NCBI GenBank assembly: GCA_002439285.1
Contig: DJTQ01000159.1
Coordinates: forward strand, 1 to 16,918
Source of the DNA: Paenibacillaceae bacterium UBA6304
GTDB taxonomy: Bacteria; Bacillota; Bacilli; Paenibacillales; Paenibacillaceae
Direction: 5' to 3'
Length of the DNA stretch: 16,918 nucleotides
The notes beneath the pieces were generated by a model that saw only the letters and a list, made by a program, of their open reading frames with translations, had not been told where the DNA came from and did not search any database. This document shows positions 1-9,339 of this stretch, in pieces (position 1 is the stretch's first letter; each line of letters begins with the position of its first letter). The position numbers and the translations under genes were made by a program.

Positions 1-546
1 GATACCTACAGTCGGCTCGTCAAGGATCAACAGATCCGGCTGATTAATCAGCGCCCGGGCCAAAAATACCCGCTGCTGCTGGCCACCCGACAGCTGACCG
101 ATCCGTTTACCGGCGATATCGACAATACGCATAACCTCCAGCGCTTCTTCGCACTTCTGTTGGTCGGCTTTGCCGACCCGCTTGAACAACTTCTTATTGC
201 TGTAAAGGCCTGACATAACCACTTCCCGGACGGTAGCCGGAAACAGCGGATTGAATGCATTTTTCTGAGGCACATAACCGATCCGGTCCCAGTCCTGGAA
301 TCTCCGGATAGGTTCACCGAACAACCGGATTTCCCCCTTCGTGGGGCGGAGCAGGCCGACCATCATCTTGAGCAGCGTCGTTTTGCCGGCTCCATTCGAG
401 CCGATGACACCCATAAAATCGCGTTCTTTGATCAACAGATCCAGATTGGAAATGACCTGCTGATCTTTGTAGGCGAACGAAACCCCGTCCAGCTCGATGA
501 TATTATCATGGCAGTATGCCGCCGGAGCGGCAGTCTCTGAATTCAT
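1..546 (-). CDS. znuC: Zinc ABC transporter ATP-binding protein (ZnuC/AdcC type), 3' end cut by window edge
   Basis: This is the ATPase subunit that powers zinc import across the cytoplasmic membrane together with a ZnuB-type permease, presumably encoded just beyond the window. The 182 visible residues read without interruption from an ATG at 546. They contain Walker A (GSNGAGKT, residues 49-56), the ABC signature LSGGQ (152-156) and Walker B (LLILDEPT, 172-179). The reading frame is still open at base 1, so roughly the last quarter of a typical protein of about 250 residues is missing. The family is certain; the zinc substrate is inferred from the adjacent znuA, whose stop lies 36 bases upstream, implying co-transcription from the Zur-controlled promoter. 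A purine-rich GAGG sits just before the start codon. Manganese is the main alternative substrate, but the His-rich binding protein and the Zur box favour zinc. Confidence 0.93.
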   Translation of the reverse strand, partial: MNSETAAPAAYCHDNIIELDGVSFAYKDQQVISNLDLLIKERDFMGVIGSNGAGKTTLLKMMVGLLRPTKGEIRLFGEPIRRFQDWDRIGYVPQKNAFNPLFPATVREVVMSGLYSNKKLFKRVGKADQQKCEEALEVMRIVDIAGKRIGQLSGGQQQRVFLARALINQPDLLILDEPTVGI

Positions 547-582
547 TAGTCCTCGTCCTTCCGGTTCTTAAAATTCCTCTCT

Positions 583-1578
583 TTATTGTAGAGCGAGAAT
601 CAGATTTTGCAAATTTTTCTCCATGAGTGTGAAATAATTGTCTCCCGCCTGCTGTTGTTCTTTAGTCAACCCTTCCACCGGATTCAGTACCAGCGTCTCT
701 ACTCCGGCTTCTCCCGCTAAAGTTTTAGCCAGCTTATCGGAGACCAGCTCTTCGAAAAAGATATATTTAATGCCTTCTTCCTTCACCTTTTTGGATAGGG
801 CTACCAGGTCCTGCGCTCTGGGTTCGGCATCAGGCGACAATCCCATAATGGCGTGCTGCGTAAGCCCGTAATCCCGGCACAAATAACCGAACGCCTGATG
901 GGAAACTACGATTTCCTTCTTATTCATTTTCGCGATTTGCTCGGTAAATTTGGCATCCAGAGCATTAAGCTTTTGACTTAGCTCCGCATAGCGGGCTTCA
1001 TAGTTTTCCTTGTGATCCGGATCTACATCAATATAGCTGTTCTTAATATTCTCAGCGATAATTTTGGCGGATTTCGGACTGACCCAGGTATGTGGATCGA
1101 TGTGATGATCCGGGGTTTCAGCAGCTTCCGAAGAATGGTTACTCCCTCCTCCTTCTTCTCCTTCATCCCCATGGTCATGCCCGTCGTCCCCGTCCGCATG
1201 GATCAATTCAATTCCTTGGCTGACCTCTACGGGTTTCACGACGGCATCTTTGCCCATCCCCTTCAGGAAGTTCGGCGCCCAACCTTCCAGTCCGGCACCG
1301 TTATACAAAAACAGCTCAGCTTTGGAAGTGTTGAGAATTTCCTGGCTGCGCGGCGTCCAATCATGCGGCTCTACTCCCACTGGCAGCAGGTTGATGACAT
1401 TGGCATCCTCTCCCCCGATCGCTGTGGCAAATTCATATATTGGATAAAAGCTGGTTACGACGTTTACCTTGCCTTCCACGATTTCGCCGCCCGCGCTTTT
1501 CCCGCAGCCCGCAAGCACCACCAATGCCGCGGCTAATGGCAAAATCAGCTTCAAGCCTCTCTTTATGTATAAAGCCAT
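583..1578 (-). CDS. znuA: Zinc ABC transporter substrate-binding lipoprotein (ZnuA/AdcA type)
   Basis: This extracytoplasmic lipoprotein captures zinc and hands it to the ZnuB/ZnuC transporter. With the ATG at 1578 it is 331 residues long. A basic, hydrophobic signal peptide ends in the lipobox LAGC, with lipidated Cys25. The cluster A-1 (ZnuA/TroA) fold is indicated by metal-ligand-type positions His72 (in EPHDWTP), His163 (in DPHTW), His227 (in SHQAFGYL) and an acidic residue near 277. A flexible loop at about 127-159 is rich in His, Asp and Glu (HDHGDEGEE, then HHIDPH), typical of zinc rather than manganese binders. A GTG at 1587 opens a frame three codons longer, but it directly abuts the AAGGAG ribosome-binding site. 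The ATG at 1578 has an ideal 8-base spacer, so it was chosen. This is the first gene of the znuA-znuC operon and lies behind a strong promoter with a Zur box. Confidence 0.94.
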   Translation of the reverse strand: MALYIKRGLKLILPLAAALVVLAGCGKSAGGEIVEGKVNVVTSFYPIYEFATAIGGEDANVINLLPVGVEPHDWTPRSQEILNTSKAELFLYNGAGLEGWAPNFLKGMGKDAVVKPVEVSQGIELIHADGDDGHDHGDEGEEGGGSNHSSEAAETPDHHIDPHTWVSPKSAKIIAENIKNSYIDVDPDHKENYEARYAELSQKLNALDAKFTEQIAKMNKKEIVVSHQAFGYLCRDYGLTQHAIMGLSPDAEPRAQDLVALSKKVKEEGIKYIFFEELVSDKLAKTLAGEAGVETLVLNPVEGLTKEQQQAGDNYFTLMEKNLQNLILALQ

Positions 1579-1586
1579 CACGCTCA

Positions 1587-1593
1587 CTCCTTC
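1587..1593 (-). promoter_or_regulatory. Ribosome-binding site of znuA that decides the start codon
   Basis: On the minus strand AAGGAG is followed by TGAGCGTG and then ATG (1578). The spacer is 8 bases for that ATG, 2 to 5 bases or less for the in-frame GTG codons at 1581 and 1587. The site therefore supports initiation at 1578. Confidence 0.75.
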
Positions 1594-1595
1594 TT

Positions 1596-1614
1596 AATCG
1601 TAATAATTACAAAT
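1596..1614 (-). promoter_or_regulatory. Zur box (zinc-responsive operator) of znuA
   Basis: The plus-strand sequence AATCGTAATAATTACAAAT contains TCGTAAT-A-ATTACAA, a 7-1-7 inverted repeat. It differs at one base of the core from the Bacillus Zur box (TCGTAATnATTACGA). It begins about four bases after the -10 hexamer and covers the expected transcription start, ending just before the ribosome-binding site. Bound Zur would block transcription when zinc is plentiful. A zur gene lies at 4541-5005. Recognition is by known consensus; binding is inferred. Confidence 0.82.
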
Positions 1615-1617
1615 ATG

Positions 1618-1647
1618 ATTATAGAGGCATATTAATTCAGGTGTCAA
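1618..1647 (-). promoter_or_regulatory. Sigma-A promoter of the znuA operon
   Basis: On the minus strand there is a consensus -35 TTGACA (1647-1642) and a consensus -10 TATAAT (1623-1618), separated by 18 bases. The transcription start is expected near 1611, inside the Zur box. Both hexamers are perfect, which fits a promoter that must be strong when derepressed. Confidence 0.85.
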
Positions 1648-1722
1648 CCATCTTTTCTCTCTTTATAGTATTGGAAAGCTATGGGCAAAACTTTCATGGG
1701 CCTTATGTTTAGGCTCGCACAA

Positions 1723-1757
1723 TAAAAAACCGCCAAGGGAAAAGTCCCTTAGCGGCG
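1723..1757 (-). terminator. Rho-independent terminator of metG
   Basis: About 10 bases after the metG stop codon, the minus strand folds CCGC..AAGGGA / TCCCTT..GCGG with a short loop (arms within 1730-1757). A run of six T residues follows (1729-1724). It separates metG from the znuA promoter. Confidence 0.88.
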
Positions 1758-1767
1758 GCATTTCACA

Positions 1768-4102
<2,335 letters not shown>

Positions 4103-4108
4103 GATCTA

Positions 4109-4137
4109 ATATTAAGAAAAGACAATATCTCTGTCAA
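4109..4137 (-). promoter_or_regulatory. Sigma-A promoter of metG leader
   Basis: On the minus strand, TTGACA (4137-4132), a 17-base spacer and TAATAT (4114-4109) give an almost ideal sigma-A promoter. Transcription should begin near 4102, placing the whole T-box in the leader. In the 100 or so bases between this promoter and the yidD stop codon I see no convincing terminator: only an 8-bp inverted repeat, CTTCGACC (4149-4156) and GGTCGAAG (4231-4238), without a T-run. Confidence 0.82.
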
Positions 4138-4242
4138 GCCGTCAAAGACTTCGACCGCTCGGTTGGGACTGTTTCATCGGAATCTTATAATAAACTCCGG
4201 TCGCTACACACCGTTCTTGAATAGGAACGAGGTCGAAGGGAC

Positions 4243-4539
4243 CTACTCCCGATCTTTATCCAAGTTCTTGTCTCGTCCCTGATCGGCAGTGTCCAACACC
4301 GTTACGCCCTTCGAACGTTTTGGCGGTACTGGATCCAGCCCTCCGGGGTGAAAAGGATGGCATTTGGCGATTCTGACCGCAGCCAGCCAGGAGCCTTTCA
4401 GTGGTCCGTGAACCTCAATCGCCTCGAGTGCATAGGCTGAGCAAGTCGGATAAAATCGGCAGGTCGGTGGTTTTAGAGGTGAAATGAATTTGCGATAGAA
4501 GCGAATTGGCCCCTGGAATGTCTTGCGTGCAAGACCCAT
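4243..4539 (-). CDS. yidD: Membrane protein insertion efficiency factor YidD
   Basis: YidD is a small, peripheral inner-membrane protein thought to assist YidC/Sec-dependent insertion of membrane proteins. The protein is 98 residues. The family hallmark is an amphipathic N-terminus with aromatic and basic residues ([31 protein letters not shown]), including Cys27 and Cys33 and a third Cys60 in [14 protein letters not shown]. The first 70 or so residues match the usual length; the highly charged tail after about residue 75 is an extension. The start is the ATG at 4539, preceded by GGAGG with an 8-base spacer; the longer frame to 4626 merely runs back through zur. The ribosome-binding site lies in the last codons of zur, whose stop ends one base before this ATG. 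The two genes are therefore surely co-transcribed and perhaps translationally coupled. Family assignment is firm; any link to zinc is not shown. Confidence 0.9.
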   Translation of the reverse strand: MGLARKTFQGPIRFYRKFISPLKPPTCRFYPTCSAYALEAIEVHGPLKGSWLAAVRIAKCHPFHPGGLDPVPPKRSKGVTVLDTADQGRDKNLDKDRE

Positions 4540-4540
4540 C

Positions 4541-5005
4541 TTACTTGCCTCCGCTCTGCTGGACGGTTTTCTCTTGCTCCGCTGCCCCGTCCTTCCTGCA
4601 ATCCTTGCAATAGCCGAAAACTTCAAATTTATGCTTCACCACTTGAAATTCATCCGGTGCATCCGTTAGCGGCATCGGGCAAAAGTGAATCGGGTATGTC
4701 TTTTGGCACTGCAAACAGATCAAATGATGATGATGATGGCCTTCGCTGCTGCAGCTTGCCCGGAACTTAAGACCGTCTTCAAATACAATCTGCTCTATAG
4801 CTCCAAGCTCCTCCATGACTCTCAGATTCCGGTATACCGTATCAAAACTGAGCCCGCTATATTGTTTGCACATATATTCATATACGTCCTTAGGCGTTAA
4901 ATAACCGTCCCGCTCGGCAAACAGCTTGGCCAAACTTCTACGCTGGTCGGTAATCCGCAACCCCTGGGCGGACATCACGGCAATAATTTGCTCTGTTGAA
5001 AGCAT
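4541..5005 (-). CDS. zur: Zinc uptake regulator Zur (Fur family)
   Basis: This is a cytoplasmic dimeric repressor that, when zinc-loaded, binds Zur boxes and shuts off zinc-uptake genes. It has 154 residues. The N-terminal winged helix includes the Fur-family recognition segment SFDTVYRNL (about 53-61). The C-terminal metal-binding and dimerisation domain has the [11 protein letters not shown] motif (His 90-94, Cys97, Cys100) and the [12 protein letters not shown] motif (Cys133, Cys136); the two CxxC pairs form the structural zinc site. The five-His run followed by ICLxC, and the HKFE(V/I)(F/Y)G sequence, match Bacillus Zur better than Fur or PerR. The start is the ATG at 5005, with GGGAGGAA just upstream; the frame extends 11 codons further without a ribosome-binding site. 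It overlaps the promoterless yidD translation signals at its 3' end. Its evident local target is the Zur box of znuA. Confidence 0.93.
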   Translation of the reverse strand: MLSTEQIIAVMSAQGLRITDQRRSLAKLFAERDGYLTPKDVYEYMCKQYSGLSFDTVYRNLRVMEELGAIEQIVFEDGLKFRASCSSEGHHHHHLICLQCQKTYPIHFCPMPLTDAPDEFQVVKHKFEVFGYCKDCRKDGAAEQEKTVQQSGGK

Positions 5006-5045
5006 GCGACATTCCTCCCGTCCTAAACCTACATGCATCTCTTTA

Positions 5046-5074
5046 ATAATGCCGCAAAACTACCTCACCGTCAA
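5046..5074 (-). promoter_or_regulatory. Probable sigma-A promoter of zur-yidD
   Basis: On the minus strand TTGACG (5074-5069), a 17-base spacer and CATTAT (5051-5046) are found about 40 bases before the zur start. The -35 is near consensus, the -10 weaker, suggesting modest constitutive expression. No Zur box is seen here. Confidence 0.62.
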
Positions 5075-5133
5075 TGAAACAGAGAGTGGTCTCAAAGAAG
5101 AAAACTATACCGCATGCGTTTGGTCAACTTCCT

Positions 5134-5168
5134 AAAAAAAGCCCGGGGCCAAAGGCCCCGGACTTTTT
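5134..5168 (-). terminator. Strong Rho-independent terminator of the secreted-protein gene
   Basis: An uninterrupted GC-only stem of 8 bp (5143-5150 with 5154-5161) has a very short loop. On the minus strand it is followed by seven T residues (5140-5134). A T-run on the other side means it could also stop plus-strand transcription, though no plus-strand gene approaches it. Confidence 0.92.
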
Positions 5169-5188
5169 GAACACTAATTAAATTATGC

Positions 5189-7450
5189 TTATGGCTGTTT
5201 AACTTCCGGCAGCGGTTGGAACAGCAGGTTAACGGACAGGTTGCTGCCTGGTGCCGCAGTGAACAGGAACTCTACCGTCTGTTCCCGGTCCCCGGTACGG
5301 AACAGCACGCTTGTCTCATTCGGGGCACTCAGTCCGCTGCTCGAAGCAACCGGAACAATGTTTCCGTTGACCATAATATGACCGGTATAGAATCCACCGC
5401 GAGGATTAAACGTAACCAAGGTGTTCGGGGCTACCCGATACAGCTTGATGGTATATACCACGCCAAAGTTACCTGCATTTAATTTGTACTCTCCATGATT
5501 TCCCGCATCCGCCCCAACCAGGAACGGATCGCTTGAATTGTCCCCAATCAGGAGGCGAACCGGCTTGGTTCCGAGCAGTTCGCTATATTCGATATGCCGT
5601 GTCGCTTCGGCATATGTCCCCCGGTTGTGAATATCCGATGGAAGCACGCTCAGATATGGGAGATACGTGAACGGATCCTTGCTTGAGTCAAGCATAATAA
5701 CATCATATTGAAGCGTATGATCGCTGTACAAATCCGCAAACAGGGAAATTACTTCTCCCTGCTTCATGGCCGTTGCGCTAAGTTCGTTAAGAATAATTTT
5801 GCTCTCGCCCGGGGCAATCCACATATCCTTGTATTTGTTCCCGGTCTGCATGGATTCATAATAACGCTGCACCGATGCCTTACCTACACCTGTCGCATAC
5901 TGGTTAGGTCCGGCAAAGCCAAAATTAGTCTGGGTTAAACGAGCCGTTTCCGTTGTATTCTTGTTGGTTGCAATCACATACATTTTCACACTTTTGCCGG
6001 TTGCGTTCGCATGGTGGATCATAAAACGAGTATCCCCGATCGCGGATTCACGATACAAAGCCCCTTCGGAATACACGGTTTCCGGACTGTTGCTGCGGAT
6101 CAGCGTCGTCGAATCGGAAGTAAACGTATAATTTACTTTGTCCCATGTAGGAACCTGAGTGCCATCGAACACATATTTGTCTCCGACTGGCGTAAATATT
6201 TTGTTGAAATCATCGCGCGTGTATAACGTTTCATTCGTAATCGTAATCATCTTCTCAATCGAAGAAGTCAATCCGAATTCGTTGGTTACAGTCAATTTGA
6301 TGGATACAGGACCCGGTGTAAAGAATGCCAGTTCCTTGTTCTCCCAATCGCGGTTCTTGATGCCTACTTCATCCGTACTGAGATCGTTATAAGTAATAAG
6401 TTCACCCATTTTGTAGGTGTCTTTATCCGTAGTGAAGTTAGCCACCGGAGGTGTATGCGGCTTAACCACGTTTATGGTCAGCGAGAACGGATCGCTCCAC
6501 TGGCCGTTAGAGTCCTGTACCCGGTAAGTTACAGTGTACTGGCCAGGTGTCATGAACATCTCTTCGCGACCGATCCACTCCTCATTCACGATCGGCAATC
6601 CGGATGGAGAATACGCATTCGATATATACTGAACTTGGGTTTCCCCGGAGATTACTTCTTTGTTTCCAATCGAAAAAGAAGCGATCGGGTTCGTCGAGAT
6701 GCTCACAATGACGCGTTTGCCTTTTTGATCCCATTCGTAAGGCATGTTTAGAGCTTTTGTAATTGCCGTCAACGGAACCATGAAGTTATTCTTGACGGAA
6801 TAAGAAGTTCCGCTCATTTTGGTCGTAACTCCGTTCACCTTGTAGCTAGACGTATTCATTTTAAACCGGAGTTCATCGGTTCCGCGTTGAATAATCGTTT
6901 CTTTCGTTTTGTTATCGTATGAAATTTGAAGTCCGGCGCGTTCTACGATCGCGCGAATCGAGACGTAAGAAACTCCCTTTTTAACCTCCATCGGATAACC
7001 GGCGAGGTATTCTTTGCCGTTTTGATACATCTTTTTGCTGTTCATCATCAGAATGAGTTGTCCGTTACCCGTGTCGGTTGACGTACTTCCCACTACAGGT
7101 GTGGTTGTTGTCGTGTTCCCTTCGGTTCCCGGGCCTCCCGTCTCCGTTCCTTCTTGCTGACCTTCCGGAACGGTATTGCCGGTAGTATCCTCTGTAACTT
7201 GACCTTCGACTTGACCTTCGACTTGACCTTCAACTTGACCTTCGACTTGGCCCTGTTCCGGATTCGTCGTTTCGCCTGTTGTTCCGTCCTGGTTCAAGGT
7301 TCCGTTACCCGAATTATTTACCGGTTGCCCGGAAACGTTCGCCTCGGTAGATGGATTTGTTTGGACTATCTCCTCCGCACTTGCCGGAAGCACCATCGCT
7401 ACTTGCGATGCCGCTAAAATCGTCGTAATAACCAATCGTTTGAAATTCAT
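5189..7450 (-). CDS. Secreted protein with copper-amine-oxidase-N-like domain and two PKD-like domains
   Basis: The function is unknown. The 753-residue protein has a clear Sec signal peptide (MNFKRLVITT start, hydrophobic core, ASA cleavage after about residue 25). A Thr/Gly/Gln-rich linker (about 26-131) contains four VEGQ units. Residues about 132-251 resemble the copper amine oxidase N-terminal domain common in secreted Paenibacillus proteins (repeated beta-rich units such as KKGVSYVSIRAIVERAGL and NNFMVPLTAITKAL). Two PKD-like Ig-fold segments follow (about 255-330 with PGQYTVTYRV, and 334-408 with PGPVSIKLTVTNEFG). The roughly 345-residue C-terminal region I cannot assign. No catalytic residues, LPxTG motif, SLH domain or transmembrane anchor are visible, so it is probably released or loosely wall-bound. 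The ATG at 7450 has AAGGAG six bases upstream; a 16-codon upstream extension lacks such a site. It is monocistronic, bounded by terminators on both sides. Confidence 0.9.
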   Translation of the reverse strand: MNFKRLVITTILAASQVAMVLPASAEEIVQTNPSTEANVSGQPVNNSGNGTLNQDGTTGETTNPEQGQVEGQVEGQVEGQVEGQVTEDTTGNTVPEGQQEGTETGGPGTEGNTTTTTPVVGSTSTDTGNGQLILMMNSKKMYQNGKEYLAGYPMEVKKGVSYVSIRAIVERAGLQISYDNKTKETIIQRGTDELRFKMNTSSYKVNGVTTKMSGTSYSVKNNFMVPLTAITKALNMPYEWDQKGKRVIVSISTNPIASFSIGNKEVISGETQVQYISNAYSPSGLPIVNEEWIGREEMFMTPGQYTVTYRVQDSNGQWSDPFSLTINVVKPHTPPVANFTTDKDTYKMGELITYNDLSTDEVGIKNRDWENKELAFFTPGPVSIKLTVTNEFGLTSSIEKMITITNETLYTRDDFNKIFTPVGDKYVFDGTQVPTWDKVNYTFTSDSTTLIRSNSPETVYSEGALYRESAIGDTRFMIHHANATGKSVKMYVIATNKNTTETARLTQTNFGFAGPNQYATGVGKASVQRYYESMQTGNKYKDMWIAPGESKIILNELSATAMKQGEVISLFADLYSDHTLQYDVIMLDSSKDPFTYLPYLSVLPSDIHNRGTYAEATRHIEYSELLGTKPVRLLIGDNSSDPFLVGADAGNHGEYKLNAGNFGVVYTIKLYRVAPNTLVTFNPRGGFYTGHIMVNGNIVPVASSSGLSAPNETSVLFRTGDREQTVEFLFTAAPGSNLSVNLLFQPLPEVKQP
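7199..7246 (-). repeat. 12-bp tandem repeat (four copies) encoding VEGQ
   Basis: The plus-strand unit TTGACCTTCGAC occurs four times in a row (7199, 7211, 7223, 7235); one copy has a single G-to-A change (7223 unit). On the coding strand each unit encodes V-E-G-Q. As the unit is a multiple of three, copy-number change would lengthen or shorten the linker without breaking the frame. Confidence 0.93.
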
Positions 7451-7539
7451 GCTAGACTCCTTCTCTACTCCCATTTTTAACTCTCTCATTAATTGCACAT
7501 ACTATTAAACGCGTGAATTCGGGAAAAGTTGCTCCTAAT

Positions 7540-7548
7540 ATCATAGCA
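7540..7548 (-). promoter_or_regulatory. Possible extended -10 promoter of the secreted-protein gene
   Basis: TGCTATGAT on the minus strand matches an extended -10 element (TGnTATGAT) about 90 bases upstream of the start codon. No good -35 is visible at 17 bases. The remaining AT-rich gap (7451-7611) shows no riboswitch or other structure that I recognise. Confidence 0.4.
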
Positions 7549-7612
7549 ATGTAAAATAACTTCTTTGGATAGATTAAGAGCTTTTTTATGATAATATACT
7601 AACCCAAAACTG

Positions 7613-7655
7613 AAAAAAACCGGCATTCCTTCGTCAAAACGAAGGAGATACCGGT
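7613..7655 (-). terminator. Terminator at the end of the sugar-uptake operon
   Basis: On the minus strand ACCGG (7655-7651) and TCCTTCG (7646-7640) pair with CGAAGGA (7633-7627) and CCGGT (7623-7619), with small internal asymmetry. Seven T residues follow (7619-7613). It lies 27 bases past the nagZ stop codon. Confidence 0.9.
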
Positions 7656-7681
7656 CATCGATTGTTTATAAATGCTCCAAA

Positions 7682-9322
7682 TTAAGACATCCTGTACCCT
7701 ACCGGATATCGTTCGTTCAGACCGACTGGAAGCTTCCCGCCAGGAGTGAGTTTACCGGTCAATACTTTAGCCAGCGCATCCAAAGAGAAAGAGCGGTTCT
7801 CATACAGGCAAAGATAGGTCCCTGTATCTGGAAAAGCCAGGATATCATACGGATTCCGTGTCGAGACCGCGATAATATTAGTACCATGGGCCTGGTTCAA
7901 TGCCTCGATTAAACGGGATTGCCCCTCCGGAATTGCCCCTTCCGCCGTATAAGTAACAACAACGATCTGTTCATAATCTGCGCTTTGATTCAAGACTGCA
8001 AGGATTTCTTCATCTGTAGGGTGCGTTCCAATGACGGATTGAACGACTCTTTCCACGTATAAACGCAGAGCGTCCCCCAACGTATATTGATGCACCGCAG
8101 GTTCATCCACTTCCGTGCGGTGACGAAGTTCCGGCCAAATGACTAGAACTGGTTCGTTGCAGCTAAGCGGAAGGTTCCCTTCATCTTTAACGAGGGTAAC
8201 GCTTCTTTCAGCGATCCGGGTAAGCAGTGCCCCGCTTTCCTCAGGCGGAGTCAATGGAACAGGAACCGATGCCGGATCACCTCCATATGAACTCGTAAAT
8301 TCAGCCATGCGCTTCGCTTTTAATGCCAGCACCCGCTCCACGGACTGGTCGATCCTCTGCTCGCTGAGACGTCCGCTCAGAACAGCCTCGTGTACCGCTT
8401 GGATCGCTGCAATCTGATCCGTAAGCGTGTGGCTTACCAGCACGATATCAGCGCCGGCTTCGATCGCCTGTACCGCCCCCTCAGGAATTCCACAGGACTT
8501 GGAGATAGCGTGCATCTCCAGGCAGTCCGTCACGATGACACCTTCATAGCCAAGTTCTCCTCTCAACAGGTCGGTAAGAACCCGCCGGGACAGTGTCGCC
8601 GGGATTTCTTCCGGCTCGAATGCCGGGAATATCACATGCGCCGTCATTATTGCATCCACGCCGGCGTTAATCGCTTCGCGAAACGGCAGCAACTCGATTT
8701 GGCTCAGCCGCTCTTTGTCATGCGGGACCACCGCCAGTCCCCGATGGGAATCCACGGCCGTGTCTCCATGCCCCGGAAAATGCTTGGCGGTCGCAATAAC
8801 TCCAGTCTGCTGATACCCCCGGATCGCTGCATTTCCGTGCTCTGCTACCTTCAGGGGATCTTCCCCGAAAGATCTTACCCCGATGACCGGATTAGAAGGA
8901 TTATTGTTGACATCGATGCAAGGAGCGAAATTAAAATTAATCCCGAGCGCGAGCATCTCTTTAGCAGCCAATACTGCCGCTGCTTCCGTCAGCCCGACAT
9001 CTCCTGCGGCACCAAGGGTCATATTTCCCGGGATCCGGCTCATTCCCTCATGATCCAGGCGGGCAACCATACCGCCCTCCTGGTCGATTGAAATAAACAG
9101 CGGCAGCTCGGGATGGCTGCGTGGAAGCGCCTGCAAACTAGCGGACAAAGCGGCAAGCTGCTGCACCGATTCCACATTACGCCGGAAGTAAACCGTTCCT
9201 CCGATATGATAATCCTTCGTCAACGTTTTGATCTGTTCATCAGCCTCGAACCCGTCAAAACCGCAGATAAACAGCTGACCGATCTTCTCTTCCAAACTTA
9301 ATTTAGACAATGACTTTTCCAT
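7682..9322 (-). CDS. nagZ: Cytoplasmic GH3 beta-N-acetylhexosaminidase (NagZ-like)
   Basis: This is a glycoside hydrolase family 3 enzyme expected to remove non-reducing terminal beta-linked N-acetylglucosamine. With the ATG at 9322 it has 546 residues. NagZ hallmarks are FISIDQEGG (about 77-85), KHFPGHGDT followed by D191-S-H193 (the Asp/His acid-base dyad loop specific to the NagZ branch) and VIVTD266 (the nucleophile). A GH3-type C-terminal domain occupies about residues 340-546. There is no signal peptide or lipobox, unlike the secreted Bacillus homologue, so it should act on imported substrate. The ATG at 9322 has AAGGTGG just upstream. An ATG at 9343 overlaps the response-regulator stop (ATGA) but has a poor ribosome-binding site; it would add seven residues. 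As the last gene of the operon it probably cleaves what the upstream transporter brings in, chitin or peptidoglycan fragments. Family is firm; natural substrate is inference. Confidence 0.92.
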   Translation of the reverse strand: MEKSLSKLSLEEKIGQLFICGFDGFEADEQIKTLTKDYHIGGTVYFRRNVESVQQLAALSASLQALPRSHPELPLFISIDQEGGMVARLDHEGMSRIPGNMTLGAAGDVGLTEAAAVLAAKEMLALGINFNFAPCIDVNNNPSNPVIGVRSFGEDPLKVAEHGNAAIRGYQQTGVIATAKHFPGHGDTAVDSHRGLAVVPHDKERLSQIELLPFREAINAGVDAIMTAHVIFPAFEPEEIPATLSRRVLTDLLRGELGYEGVIVTDCLEMHAISKSCGIPEGAVQAIEAGADIVLVSHTLTDQIAAIQAVHEAVLSGRLSEQRIDQSVERVLALKAKRMAEFTSSYGGDPASVPVPLTPPEESGALLTRIAERSVTLVKDEGNLPLSCNEPVLVIWPELRHRTEVDEPAVHQYTLGDALRLYVERVVQSVIGTHPTDEEILAVLNQSADYEQIVVVTYTAEGAIPEGQSRLIEALNQAHGTNIIAVSTRNPYDILAFPDTGTYLCLYENRSFSLDALAKVLTGKLTPGGKLPVGLNERYPVGYRMS

Positions 9323-9339
9323 ACTGCCACCTTCTTTAC

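Noticed and set aside
4140..4242. Terminator for zur-yidD in the gap before the metG promoter
   Set aside because: Only an 8-bp inverted repeat 75 bases apart (4149-4156 and 4231-4238) is present, with no T-run; not convincing as a terminator.
7199..7246. Possible CRISPR array
   Set aside because: The 12-bp units are contiguous with no spacers and stay in frame within a coding sequence.
7154..7417. Plus-strand frame with a repeating LTFD-type peptide
   Set aside because: It is the reverse reading of the VEGQ tandem repeat in the secreted-protein gene.
7451..7611. Riboswitch (for example c-di-GMP type) before the secreted-protein gene
   Set aside because: No conserved riboswitch core or terminator/antiterminator pair was found in the gap.
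8390..9091. 233-codon open frame on the plus strand
   Set aside because: It is antisense to the GH3 hexosaminidase gene, which has intact catalytic motifs; the plus-strand product resembles nothing.
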